Assembly (NCBI GenBank): GCA_920105625.2
Contig: OV050032.1
Location: forward strand, 7,222,129-7,286,128
DNA length: 64,000 bases
Direction of reading: 5' to 3'
DNA from: Clusia tigrina
Lineage: Eukaryota; Arthropoda; Insecta; Diptera; Clusiidae
This document shows, in pieces, positions 1 to 11,492 of the stretch. Under the pieces are notes generated by a model. The model had not been told where the DNA came from. It saw only the letters and a program-made list of their open reading frames with translations, and did no database searches. The position numbers and the translations under genes were made by a program. Numbering within the stretch: position 1 is the first letter of the stretch; every line of letters begins with the position of its first letter.

Positions 1-8
1 TTCAGTTC

Positions 9-191
9 TTAGTAGACAATGCATTCACCCATTTTATTAATAGATCTGTGATAAATCAGCAAAGTTAGAGAAAACTGGATGCTTATCAACAGAAAAATGA
101 ATACGAACTGTGGGTTGAAAGCCGTGCCGCCGCAAACGCAGAATACCAGGGGAGTACATTGCTGGCGCAGTAAGAATAAGTCCAGCTGACA
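9..191 (-). CDS. Terminal exon of the gustatory receptor gene
   Basis: This exon has 60 codons plus TAA and begins CQLDLF directly after a pyrimidine-rich CAG acceptor. It is in phase 0 with the upstream donor at 632/631. It holds the last membrane segment (FVFIFLLISIQFSLTLLIY). The open frame continues upstream past the acceptor to about 329, and that part is intronic. Confidence 0.7.
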   Translation of the reverse strand, partial: CQLDLFLLRQQCTPLVFCVCGGTAFNPQFVFIFLLISIQFSLTLLIYHRSINKMGECIVY

Positions 192-1670
192 CTGAAAGAA
201 AGATGAAAACAAAATTGTTAGGCATGTCCTTGGAAAGAGTTTTTTTTCAGTTTTCAGCTTCGAGACTACTTTGAAGGTCTCCGATAAAACCACACTCGGA
301 AAATAACATAAAAAAGAAAGCGGAGACATATTCCATAATGGTCAGGGAGACATATTCCATACCCGAAACGTGTGCAATGCAAATTGGGCCACATTTTGGC
401 CGAGTGCAAAGATCCTTTTTCAATTCTAAAGCCCTGGATTTAGTGCCGATGCCTGGGATGTGTGTAAGAAAGGTTTTATCATAGAAATGTCACCACTAGC
501 ACGAATAGTACCAGAGGAATTACATTAAGAGTGCCACCAATTATAAACTTGTATTAAGGAGATTCCCTCGCTTCTTTTTCCCAGCTTGTGGATCATAATT
601 CAATAAAGAAAATCGTTTACTTCGTTAGTTACCTTTCGATCCAATTCCATGCATAATCGATGGCTCCGCAGTGTATGTAATAAAAAAAAACTCCGGCCTC
701 GTTCCACCTCTCGCTCGATTATATCGTGCAACAAGGCGTTAGTATAAAGATTTATATATACGGGCACAACAAAGCTCAAGTGATCTGGAATGGAGTTGAC
801 GACTTTGAAATACCACGAAGCGTCACCGAAAATTAAGCAATGCAGTAAAAGCATCAAATTGTAAATGATGCTGAACATCGAGGATATCATTACTACATGC
901 AGCCATGCGAACTTCCCTGCTACGTTCTGCTGCAAATCATTGGTGCGTTTGTACAGTTCGAATAGTTCCCGAATAGCAACTTCATTTGGAAATTGGAACT
1001 GTTCACTTATCCTCTGGTTGAGGTGGCGCTGCAGATTCACCATCACCAACTGGAAACTTTGATATGCACAGCAAACAATTTCAGTGAGTACAGTGAACAA
1101 CCACATGTTGGGAGCGAGAACGTACCGCCACACACTGCTGACTTCCAATATGATGAACACTATTCTCCCATAGAATAGAATTGAAAATGTTCGTTCCAGG
1201 TGCAAATGCGAATCGAAACTCAGATTCAGTTGTCGCCATAAAAACAACATTTCATTGATCGATTTCCGGAGAAACTTCGGGAATTCAGAGCAATGCAATT
1301 GCCAGTAGAAGATGTAGATCGACAACGAGCGGGACATATATATGAACCAACGTAATACACTCAATTGAACCATTTCTGCCGTATTTTGCATCAAGTGTGG
1401 CTGTGAGAGGTTTACAAAGATGTCGACAAAAATTTGATACACTAGGAAAATGAGTTTGATGGCATCGATGATTTTGACTTGGCTGCTTGTATAGGATTCC
1501 ACTTGCTGAGAATGCTCGTTGTAGGCGATGTGGCAGATATTTAAACATCTGGTGAATTGAAGCAGGAATCTGGCGCGTAGTAGAAATATTCCCTTGACCC
1601 ATTTCGAATGTGCACAGTCAACGTGTGGTGCTTCGAAGCTGAAGTCCATTTTCGTTCTGGTTTGCTGCAT
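9..1670 (-). CDS. Gustatory receptor (Gr family), two exons
   Basis: Seven-transmembrane insect chemoreceptor, expected as a ligand-gated channel in gustatory neuron membranes. Exon 1 runs 1670-633 (346 codons) and ends in AAG followed by the donor GTAACT. A 441-bp phase-0 intron follows. Exon 2 runs 191-9 after the acceptor ttctttcag and ends in TAA. The joined product is about 406 aa, a normal length for the family. Hydrophobic segments lie near residues 85-105, 125-150, 195-250 and 285-315, and the last is in exon 2. A short final exon after a phase-0 intron is typical of insect Gr genes. The usual C-terminal TYhhhhhQF motif is not intact: the aligned stretch reads about SIQFSLTLLIY. A second Met (MDFSF, codon 8) could be the true start. 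The subfamily is not recognised. A decayed copy of its first exon lies upstream at 2909-3118. Family call firm; ligand unknown. Confidence 0.8.
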
Positions 1671-2908
1671 TCACTGCACTCCTTCGGCAGTATCTTCCGA
1701 AGAGCAATAAATCAAATTTGTGTTCATACAAGTTGAGCTGGTCCTTTAATTACTCTAATTAATGTGGGACGAAGGAAATTTATAATTTTTTCAGATGCGC
1801 ATTACAACGTATCCTAAGTCCTAATGAATTACTCTGTTAGTATGCTGCCCCAAAGTGTTTTCAATTTTCCGTATAGCTCTCTGACTTGAGTAATACATTT
1901 GCAGTTTAAAGTATATTAATGAATCATAGCATGTCCTCTCCGTTAATTGTGTTGCCCTTGGAGCACTGCAGCGGTGAAGGATGATACAATCAGACTACTC
2001 GTAATATCCCACTAACATATAATTTTAAGAAACGCTTTCAAGCGGTCGTGTGGACTATTATAAGTGCACTACAGCTATGAATAAGAGTGCACTTTTCTGA
2101 AATTATATTACCTTACTGGGTACACCAGCACGTCCAATCGTACATTCTTGAACTCTTTCACGTACCATCGCAGCGATTGATGAGTTTGTTGGGAACGTAC
2201 TTTGGAAAGGCGTATCAAACAAATTAAATGAAAATAATTGCTAGTCCTCTCCCCATTGACCACTTATGCTCGGTCTATAACTGCAGGAGTCAATTAGGAT
2301 TATTCAGAAGAGGATTCCTGACGGTTCCCTGTTTATATGAGCATCGATGAGCCAGAAATAGCCAAACCACAAGGACCCGAGACTGTCAATAAGGCATTTT
2401 ATTCGGTAGGATATTGCTACCCTTATTTGTTCTAAGTAGAAACTCTGCATAGAGCGCTTTGGGAGTCCGTCTCTAACCCTGGCCGAATATTTTAGTTTTT
2501 TAAATAAAGTCCTTTGTATAATCAGGGCATGACATCCTTGTAGATTTAACTGGTTTTATCCCAGCTGCAATTCTAATCCCGATTGTCACAACTTTCATTT
2601 ATCGCTCCACTTGCGAAGCTTTTTATATAATGCTCTGGCATTCTGGTCCGTTGTGTTTTGAGTCCTCCTGCTTTAATTACTAGTGCTGTTTGTATACAAG
2701 GCTATGCGTATCAAGTATAATAATAGGCATGTAAAGCTCCGCCCTAGGGACTGCCGTAGCCATATATTAGACAATTTTATTAATAAGTAAGTAGTATGTA
2801 AGTAGGTCGGCTTTCAGCAATTTTGAACTTTAGTAAAATTGAATATTTAATCATCCAGAATGTATTTCCATTCGATATCTCCCGGACAATGCTACACTAG
2901 GTTGTGAG
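1671..2908. other. Spacer between Gr gene and Gr pseudogene
   Basis: AT-rich sequence with no open frame of interest. It may contain unrecognisable remains of the rest of the paralogous receptor, whose recognisable homology stops at 2909. Confidence 0.4.
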
Positions 2909-3118
2909 TTAGGACTCCGTTTGTTCGGAATGCTCTTTGTAGGCGACATGGCAAACATTTGCAATTATAGTTATTCGAAACAGAAGCCTGGCACGTCGCA
3001 AAAGCATTCCCTTTCCCTACCCTACTATGTTATTATGAGCGCAGTGGGTGTTTGGCACTTGAAAATTAAAGTCCGGATTCATTGTAGTATCGCTCGATGT
3101 CAGATGGAGCTGCTGCAT
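2909..3118 (-). pseudogene. Broken paralogous copy of the Gr first exon
   Basis: Read on the minus strand from ATG at 3118-3116, the translation parallels the start of the intact receptor. It begins MQQ, then shows FNFQVPNTHCAHN against FSFEAPHVDCAHS, MLLRRARLLF against FLLRARFLLQF, and NVCHVAYKEHSEQTES against NICHIAYNEHSQQVES. An in-frame TAG falls between the THCAHN and MLLRRARL blocks. A TAA (2911-2909) closes the frame directly after the TES block. Homology is not recognisable beyond that point and no matching C-terminal exon is seen nearby. It is a tandem duplicate of the neighbouring gene in the same orientation, now non-functional. The alternative of a functional copy with different splicing is unlikely because of the stops. 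Confidence 0.75.
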
Positions 3119-5851
3119 AGTTTTGAAGGAATGTTTGAACAGACTGTCCAATTATTACAAGAGTGAATCGATTAATTAAAGGCGCCCATTTACTGTGGGC
3201 CCTCTTCCCTTTACGTTATGTGTAGAGTAGAAGAGCTCTACAGTGTATTTATACATTTCCCCTCTAACATTATAGTCGACCGGTTTCATGGATTGCCAGC
3301 TCCCAGGGTGTGTTATGAGAGTCTGAGAGTGAATCAGGTGTTGTATTCCAAATATTGCTCCTTCGAGTTTGTGGATGAAGGCAAAATCTTTTGTGTTGAG
3401 GGATGTGTGCTGTAAATAAGATCCCCATAAGAATATATCCTTATACTGGCATAACTGTAGCTGCCTGAATTGTAGCACGTCAATTATTCTTGAAGCATTA
3501 AAATAACAAAATTCCCGTAACCATCAATCAATTTTATGCTGCTGCTTTTTATGTGGGAGTGTAATTTTAAACTTTGCTTCGCCTTGAAATGGCATTGTCG
3601 ATGGCGCAAAGAGACGCACAAAAGCTGCTGAATTAATCGGTACAATAACTTAGCCATTTTCTTGTTACTAATTGCTTCTCTTTGTAAGCTGCCACATACA
3701 CTCCAACACACACCTACACACACACATACACACACCCACTCGCACACCCCCTCGCACATTTGCAAATATTTATTAAGCAACATTGTTGCAGAGTCAACCA
3801 GCCAAAGCTAGCAACCGCACCGTCTTAGCGTCAACCCATAAAAATGCAGAAAACAAGCAGCGTTTAATTAAGAAATATCACCGCATTAGGACTTTTTATG
3901 CTGACGCTCACACTCGCACTCGCACTCCCACTCGCACTCAGCCACTGCCACATCGTCAACTACACTTCTACTCCTGCTAATACCCATTCATATTCGTACT
4001 TGAGCGTAGCAACACTCGCACACAGCCACATGCCACACATACCCATGCAACTCGTTTACTCCACAGATTCATTTACAGGCACAAGTATTTCCTTCCACAC
4101 TAGTGCGGTCGTCGTCGTCGTCGTCGTCGTCGTCATCGTAATCCTCGACGCCATCTTTGCTGCTAAAACTTGTTTTCTTATTACTAGCGTGCATGGGTGT
4201 GTGTGTGTGTGTGTGTGTATGTGTGTGTTTGTGGGACTGTGGCGCATTGCTGTACACATCTTAAGTTGTGTTCTCGCTTCTACAATAATTATTTTTGCGG
4301 TATGGAGGCTTATTTATACACCCGCACGGGCGGCAGCGACTACGGGTGAGTTTGTGTTTGGCATGCATGCACGTACTCACCCACACACACACACACACAC
4401 TCACACGAATACCCCTGCGTACATAATTTGTTTCATATGCGCACATAAATGTATTTTATTTATATTTTTACACGAGCATAAGTGCCACCTTGAAACTGTT
4501 CTGGCACAAAGACACATTAATGTGCTAAATGTGTTTTACTTATAATTACACGCACACATTCACACACTCAACCACACTTACGCGTACACCTACACCGGCA
4601 TGTTCAACACACCATACATATCATAAGTAATGTGCACGAGTACGAGTAACTTTGCTTTAATTTGTTTACTTTAATATTCCGGCATAATGCAACCGTCCCT
4701 CAGACACCCGCTTGCTCGAATACGTACTCGTATATGCGCACTGTCACATCTGGCAATGCGAGTGATTGGAATGAGTCCAGCGATGTGGTCTGGCAGCAGA
4801 GCACGAGTTATTATTTCATATGCATACATATAACACCATATGCAGGATGTGGCTTAAACACTCTCTAGAATTGTAGATCGGTATTATGAAAAACTGAATA
4901 CAACTTTTACATTGCAACAACGGGTCAGAGAAAGCCTCCACACTTGGAGTCAGTCAAGTTTGAGGAACCAATTTTTCCAATCCTCAGAAAACTTTGTGAA
5001 GAACTCCTGCGAAGAGTATCAACCAATGTGGACGTTGTTGTTTAACTGTTTCATCCATTTCACCTGCCAAACAATCAGTCGATATCAAACATTTCTCTTC
5101 CAAAGTTTCAGAGACACAATCGCAATTGCTTTTAGTGTAACATCCTTTTAAATCTGGCAATCCTATACAAACGACGAACAATTAAAAACATGCATTTGCT
5201 CATAATAAAAGTACATTATTTTCTAGGAAAGAAACCCATTATGAGAATGAAACTTTATAAATATTATGGAGAGACTCTACATCAACAGATATGAGGTATA
5301 AGTAGTTCACAGATTTCCATTGCTATCATACAAGAAAACGAATCGAAGAAAAATCACATTTCGGCTAAGAAATATCGCAGATTGATATAGAACGACTGCT
5401 GAAGGCTGACTGTGGGCATCTCAAACGAATGGAAAGAACGACACGAGGGAGCTTCCCGCAAGATGATTGCTCAAACCTGCCAATAAACAAACTTACGTGT
5501 GACAAATTCAAAGGAATGTTTGGCGAGATTATGAAGTCTGAGTCGAATTTGGATCCATTACAGCACGCCAGAGACTTGGGGAAAGACGAAGGCGTCAAAT
5601 TTTCGCTTCTGCTAAGGTAACCTTACGAGCATCTCCGTTGCGGCATAATCCACATTGATTAATTTGAAACGTGAAAAAGATTACCGGCGAATATTATTCC
5701 AAATTGCGTCACCATTTCAATACCATTTTGAGGAAAAACGTCCGCATTTGGCGAGGAATAAATGTGTATACGGCATCCCAATGTGCCCCGTATCATGGCT
5801 GGGCCGTCTTTATGGCATAATTTCAAGACATTGCATAAGAAAAGCTGCCAG
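3119..5851. other. Non-coding block rich in CA/GT and GTC simple repeats
   Basis: The block contains imperfect (CA)n at about 3699-3758, (GTC)n at about 4105-4137, (GT)n at about 4196-4230 and (CA)n at about 4379-4402. Open frames here are His/Thr/Val/Asp-rich translations of these repeats. No exon was recognised from 4,500 to 5,850. Confidence 0.6.
4105..4139. repeat. (GTC)n microsatellite
   Basis: About ten copies of GTC, giving poly-Val or poly-Asp in shadow frames. Confidence 0.85.
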
Positions 5852-6750
5852 CTGCAGAAGTTGTTCTCCACATTTCGTCTCATTTGACTATTCCTCGTTT
5901 CAACACTTGCAGAAGTTGTTCTCCACATTTCGTTTCCTTGGACTATTCCTCGTTTCAACACTTGCAGAAGTTGTTCTCCATATTTCGTCTCATTTGACTA
6001 TTCGTCATTTCAACACTTGCAGAAGCTGTTCTCCACATTTCGTCTCATTTGACTATTCCTCGTTTCAACACTTGCAGAAGTTGTTCTCCACATTTCGTTT
6101 CCTTGGACTATTCCTCGTTTCAACACTTGCAGAAGTTGTTCTCCACATTTCGTCTCCTTTGACTATTCGTCATTTCAACACTTGCAGAAGTTGTTCTCCA
6201 CATTTCGTCTCCTTTGACTATTCCTCGTTTCAACACTTGCAGAAGTTGTTCTCCACATTTCGTCTCCTTTGACTATTCGTCATTTCAACACTTGCAGAAG
6301 TTGTTCTCCACATTTCGTTTCCTTGGACTATTCCTCGTTTCAACACTTGCAGAAGTTGTTCTCCATATTTCGTCTCATTTGACTATTCCTTGTTTCAACA
6401 CTTGCAGAAGTTGTTCTGCACATTTCGTCTAATTTGACTATTCCTCGTTTCAACACTTGCAGAAGTTGTTCTCCACATTTCGTTTCCTTGGACTATTCCT
6501 CGTTTCAACACTTGCAGAAGTTGTTCTCCATATTTCGTCTCATTTGCCTATTCGTCATTTCAACACTTGCAGAAGTTGTTCTCCACATTTCGTCTAATTT
6601 GACTATTCGTCATTTCAACACTTGCAGAAGTTGTTCTCCACATTTCGTCTCCATTGACTATTCCTCGTTTCAACACTTGCAGAAGTTGTTCTCCACATTT
6701 CGTCTCCTTTGACTATTCCTCGTTTCAACACTTGCAGAAGTTGCTCGGCC
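5852..6750. repeat. 55-bp minisatellite, about 16 copies
   Basis: The unit starts near cagaagttgttctccacat and ends ttcaacacttg. Copies differ mainly at a few recurring sites: cctttg/catttg/ccttgg, cctcgt/cgtcat, and cacatt/catatt. The period is not a multiple of three, so the open frames through it are incidental. The last copy breaks off at 6741-6750, about 30-50 bp from the 3' end of a retrotransposon fragment. Confidence 0.95.
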
Positions 6751-6777
6751 AATAAAGTAAACACACCTATTTTGAAG

Positions 6778-7580
6778 TGTTGAAAATTTAACAGGCTAAA
6801 AGAACACCGCGACCTAAGAGATCTATTGTGCAGCCTTGAACCCAACTAAACCAATCCTAGACTATTTATGAATCTCGTAACTGCTGTGGGCTTAATTTCA
6901 ACTAGTTAATTTGGAGATAAGAACCCACTGCCTAGGTACTTAACTCTGTCTCTTACCACCGCTAGGCAAGTGCATAAAATGTGTTCTGCTGTTTCCTGCT
7001 CCTCTTGACAGAGTCGGCAGGAATCGTCTCCAACACGCCTATTTTTTCAGATGGTAATTGAGTGTTCTGTTAAAAGTTCAGTATAGAGTTTAAGGTCATA
7101 TCTGCTGAGGTTTAAAGCAGCATCTACCCTGATGTGTTCAGGGTCACTGAGTAGTCTCGAATGCCGCATGCCTTTTTGGGCTCTCCAGTAGATCAGCAGA
7201 CCTCGTTTTTCCAGTTATTTATGAGGCTGCTGTTTACCCCACAGAAGGGTTTTGAACCTATGAAGAGAGTGCCTGCGCCCCTTTTTACCAAAGAGTCTGC
7301 CATTTCGTTGTCTTCAAGTCCCTCATGTCCCGGTACCCACATTAGCGTAACAGAGTTTTCCGGGTATTGAGGAGTTTAGAGCATTCCCAGACCAGCTTTG
7401 ATTGGAATGAGAATTTTTTAAATGATTTTAGAGCGGCCTGGCTATCTGAGAGTATGCATATTTTGGTAATGCGTGTACCCCTGCGTAGACATTCTCTAGC
7501 ACATAACTCTAAGGCGTGGACCTCCTCAAGTTACTCATATTTCAATATTGGAATATATCGTTGGATCCAGGGTTCAGACC
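6778..7580 (-). mobile_element. Non-LTR retrotransposon fragment, RNase H and C-terminal tail
   Basis: On the minus strand, 7370-7190 encodes the end of an RNase H domain: VPGHEGLEDNEMADSLVKRG, carrying the conserved GH and final Asp, then FIGSKPFCGVN. Nearer the 3' end comes a zinc-knuckle tail, CRLCQEEQETAEHILCTC, at about 7030-6970. Stops and frame changes show it is dead. The 3' end resembles the copies at 21.9 and 34.8 kb (a CACAATAGATC-like stretch, then GGTCGCGGTG). RNase H plus this tail fits I/Jockey/R1-like non-LTR elements; the exact clade is not determined. The 5' boundary is approximate. Confidence 0.8.
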
Positions 7581-9054
7581 ACTAAGGACAGGCGGCTAAT
7601 TATGTGGAAAAATAATTGTTATTTAGAAAAAAATGGAGATATTAAAATCATCCCTTCTTAAATTTCCACCAGACTTATCAGAGGGTCCTTAAAATTTGTT
7701 GTCCAAATGAATTACAGTCATATTAGTTCACAGTAACGAAGACTTGATTAGTAAAATTCCTCAGTACTTGAATTCTTATGTTGATTCCTCATTGAACGAT
7801 CAGGGTAATTTAATAGAAGCAAACTGGAATTGATGCAGAGAAGCTTCACAAGAAGATTAACATAATATTGATCCGTCTTCCCTTCCATTCCGCTAGTTCC
7901 GTGTGAGTGAGTTACTATAGAATGGTGTAACCACTCGTCCGTTTATCTCAATCTAATGGAAAGAACGACGCTGAAAACATTCTCTTGTACACTCGATTTA
8001 GGAAACTTTGGGATGTGTTATCACAGCGTTAGTTTGATGATTTGTGTCTCTGCGGTATATTTTTGGAGTTGTTGATCATTGCACACAACTACGAAAAACA
8101 GTTTTCAGTCTTCCATCCGCGCATTGCCGTCACATGTGCACCGACTTAATATCCGTCCGTCTGATGATGGGAGCATTTTCGTGTCCGCAGCACTGATTTG
8201 AAATCCCATTTGCACTGCTGTCAAATTCGCGACGAGTCAATGTCGCTTTCATTTCCCCCAGCAGACCGGACCTTAATTAGTGACCTACTAAAAGGATGAA
8301 GCGGCCACACCTACTACTGCGACATACGCGGCGTTGCGGCATTAGCGTCCACCAGCATCATGGTGCAGCTCTTAATACTTGAGCCATTTGAATGGAATCT
8401 CTCGCTCCTAATTAAGAAATTAAAATGCCATCGAAGCTTTTTAAATTGGACCAACGTTAAAAATTAAAAAATTTGCCAAAAGGAGACAATTTGAAGGCGT
8501 CCAAATGTATTCACATTGAATACCAATTGATCACATTCGTGTTAAATGATTTAGAATTCATTTATGATTACAGCAAAGCGAAAGGAGCAAAGGACACATA
8601 AGAAAATAAACAAGGAGCAAGGCGGATAAAAAGTACGTGGATATGCGAACAAGGAGGGACTCAACATTAAACCTTCGTATTTGTCGTACTGTTTATCCAA
8701 AGATGTGGAAAACTGAGCCGGGCCGGAAGCAAAGAGGGGCGACGGCAGGAAGTGTCTGTGAGAGACGCATAAGCATAAGCACAGCCAGCCAAAGTAATGG
8801 ATTTGTCAACAATAATCTGTGAGGACAACGGCGCAGCGCTGGCTCGAGTGGGTGTGGGTGAAAGTGTGCGCCGAAGTGGCTGGTGGCCCGTGTGCGTGTG
8901 AGCCGGAGTGCGTGTGTCAGATGATGTTTTCTTTTATGAGCTCAGGCGCTATGTGTGTCCTTTTAACATTTTAGCGACTTAATATGACATGAGCAAAGCA
9001 AAAATAAAGCAAAATAAATGAAAGTTTGCTTAACACTCGAGCGACAAAGGCAAT
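7581..9054. other. Non-coding block, nothing recognised
   Basis: AT-rich sequence without a supported exon, RNA gene or repeat array. Confidence 0.4.
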
Positions 9055-9090
<36 letters not shown>

Positions 9091-9099
9091 AGCAACGGC
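9055..9099. repeat. (GGCAAC)n hexamer repeat
   Basis: About seven copies of GGCAAC with one GGCAAC-to-AGCAAC variant. Confidence 0.9.
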
Positions 9100-9519
9100 G
9101 AAGGCAGCTGCTAAAGCAAAATGAAACTTTCAACCACGGCCTTGTCGAAGTTTAAATACCCTACAGCTATGTGTGGCAAGTTTTTGTGTTGTTGACACAA
9201 ACTTTTCGAAAGAATTGAGGAATGCAAGTGCAGAATGCAGCTACACCACTTATGGTAGAGCACCAATAGAAGGACGCCAAGATTCGGACTGATAGACAGA
9301 CGGACATACTATCAGGGTGCTAAATGGATTAGTAGGCATGGCTCAACTCAACTGCGGCGCAGTGGCTCCGTGCGTGGTCGGATAATTCCATGGCAATATC
9401 AAAAACCAAAGCGAAAACACACCCAAAAACACGCAGGACCTCCCACACAACAACAGAAAAAAAAACAAACAAACGCAAAATTAATACAAAAAAAGGAGAT
9501 GAAAAAAAGTGAAGGCAAA

Positions 9520-9609
9520 GGACTTCAACTGCGGTCGGGCCACGGCTGCCTGTTGTTATCGATAGGACTTCAACTGCGGTCGGGCCACGGCTGCCTGTTG
9601 TTATCGATA
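9520..9609. repeat. Perfect 45-bp tandem duplication
   Basis: Two identical copies (9520-9564 and 9565-9609) begin ggacttcaactgcggtcggg and end ttatcgata. Perfect identity implies a recent duplication. Confidence 0.95.
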
Positions 9610-11299
9610 ATAGAGTTGTTGTTATTTGCTATTGCTGCTGCTGTTGTTGTTGTTGTTTTCGTTGTGTCCGCTGATAAAAATATTCAATTTAATATTTCGT
9701 TGTTGTTGCTGGCGTCGCTGTTGCTGTGAGGATGGCTGTAAGTGTGATACTTTGGCCTAAATGTGCAGGAAAATGATAATGGCAGATTTCCTAACCATTT
9801 TTTTTTTCTGTTATTATTCACTGCGTGTGTGTTCACATGTCATGGTGCGTAAGCGTCAAGCGCCAGGGTATAGTAGCGCAGTATGCGGTGGTGTGGGTCT
9901 GGTTGCGTGTGTCTGTGCGGATGTGTGTGTGTGTGTAATGACTCTATTATTAAATTGCCGTATGAGCTCTTATTTTTCATCCGTATGAAAATATTGAAAA
10001 ATTATTTCGCTCATCAATTCAAGGATCAATGAAGTAAAAACATACAAAAAGAAAAAAAAGCACAAAAATAATAATAGCATTTCCTTACAGTGCAGTGGAG
10101 AGGAAAACGAATTCGTAAGGATTTTCAACACCCAACACCAAGTGTACTCGTTTGTGTGCTGGCGACATGTGATGGAGCTCTTGTGTGGCTGAAATATTGT
10201 ATAAATATTTTCAATTTTCTGACTGCTGCTGGTTGAAGCAATTGCTACTCTTGTTACTCTTGCTGTTGTCTTCGATGGCGTTGTTGGAGCTGTTGTTCGC
10301 AGCTTTACGAGTCTGCTGGTGATGTGTATGAATTGAGTGCTCCCTTATGATAGTTGCGACCAGTGACTGGAGTGGGTCCGGGGAAGTGGAAAAATCTTTA
10401 TTTTCATTTCACACTCCAGTTTTCAATAAATTTTCAATTACAATCGAGAGGTCTGTGCAGTTCCATGTGTAAATATGTTGAATTGTACACAACCGCGTTA
10501 ATATTTAATATCGCGCACCTACACACACGTGAGAAGGGAGCCATGCTACCATTAAATATGATGGGAAATCCTCTTCAAATCACCTGCCTGGTGACATTTC
10601 GCATACCCGAAATGGTGGTGTTTAATGTGCTTTTAATAGAAGATCAAATTGGACAGAGTGGCAGGCATTAATAACGCAGTTGGCATCTGTGAATTTCCCA
10701 GGTGAATTGAAAGGTAGCTCCTTGTAACCCAAGGAGCATTTAGCAGCTGTTTCCTTTCTCTTCATCTGGACAATTAGTATTACATAATGAGGCTTAAAAT
10801 ATAATTGCTCTGAGTACTTGAGGGAGCCTGCGATTCAGCTGCTCAATGCTATAAGCAAGGGCAATAGTTGAAGCGAAAATAAACAGTCGGGAGAGTGATA
10901 GACAAATCCGCGTGATGAACGTGGAAATAATGCGTATCTTTGCTTTGAGCCCAGCGAAATTTTCTCTTTGAGTTGCGGTTCAAAGCAAATCCTTGTATGA
11001 GAAATTGGTATTTAGCCATTAGACTAATTGATGCCTTAATGGTTATGTTACGCCTAAAAAGCCGCATGGGGATTAAAGTCAATTCAAAAAGGATTGCAAG
11101 GAGTCCACTATGTTTACCAATATACTTGTAATAATAATTTATGCTAAAGCAAAATTTCGATATTAAATTATACAAATATTTAATATAAAATTATGTAAAT
11201 ATCTATGAACGCTTTTGAACGCATTAGAGTCGCTGACATGACATATAAACAACCAGAAGCGGCAGTCTGGAACACGAAAGGGTGCTAATAGAAGAAATG
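9610..11299. other. Non-coding block with TTG-rich patches
   Basis: Short TTG/GCT runs lie near 9614-9655, 9700-9727 and 10225-10320, with a GT run near 9905-9935. No exon was recognised. Confidence 0.4.
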
Positions 11300-11492
11300 G
11301 CAGAGCAATCCCGACTCGCACCCAAAAGCAGAGCAATCCCGACTCGCACCCAAAAGCAGAGCAATCCCGACTCGTACCCAATAGCAAAGCAATCCCGACT
11401 CGTACCCAATAGCAGAACAATCCCGCCGACAGGCCTAAAAGCAGAGCAATTCCAACTGGCCCAAAAGCAGAGCAATGCCGACTGGCCCCAAA
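11300..11492. repeat. 28-bp minisatellite, about 7 copies
   Basis: The unit is gcagagcaatcccgactcg plus a variable end (cacccaaaa, tacccaata). The last copies are degenerate and change to ggcc/ggcccc endings. Confidence 0.9.

Noticed and set aside
600..632. Extension of the receptor first exon to the stop at 600
   Set aside because: A GTAACT donor at 632 and an in-phase acceptor with a Gr-like last exon at 191 explain the gene better.
3898..4545. 215-codon His/Thr/Val-rich frame
   Set aside because: Driven by CA/GT and GTC microsatellites; composition matches no protein family.
5852..6750. Regular repeat array as CRISPR
   Set aside because: Head-to-tail minisatellite with no unique spacers, in an animal genome.
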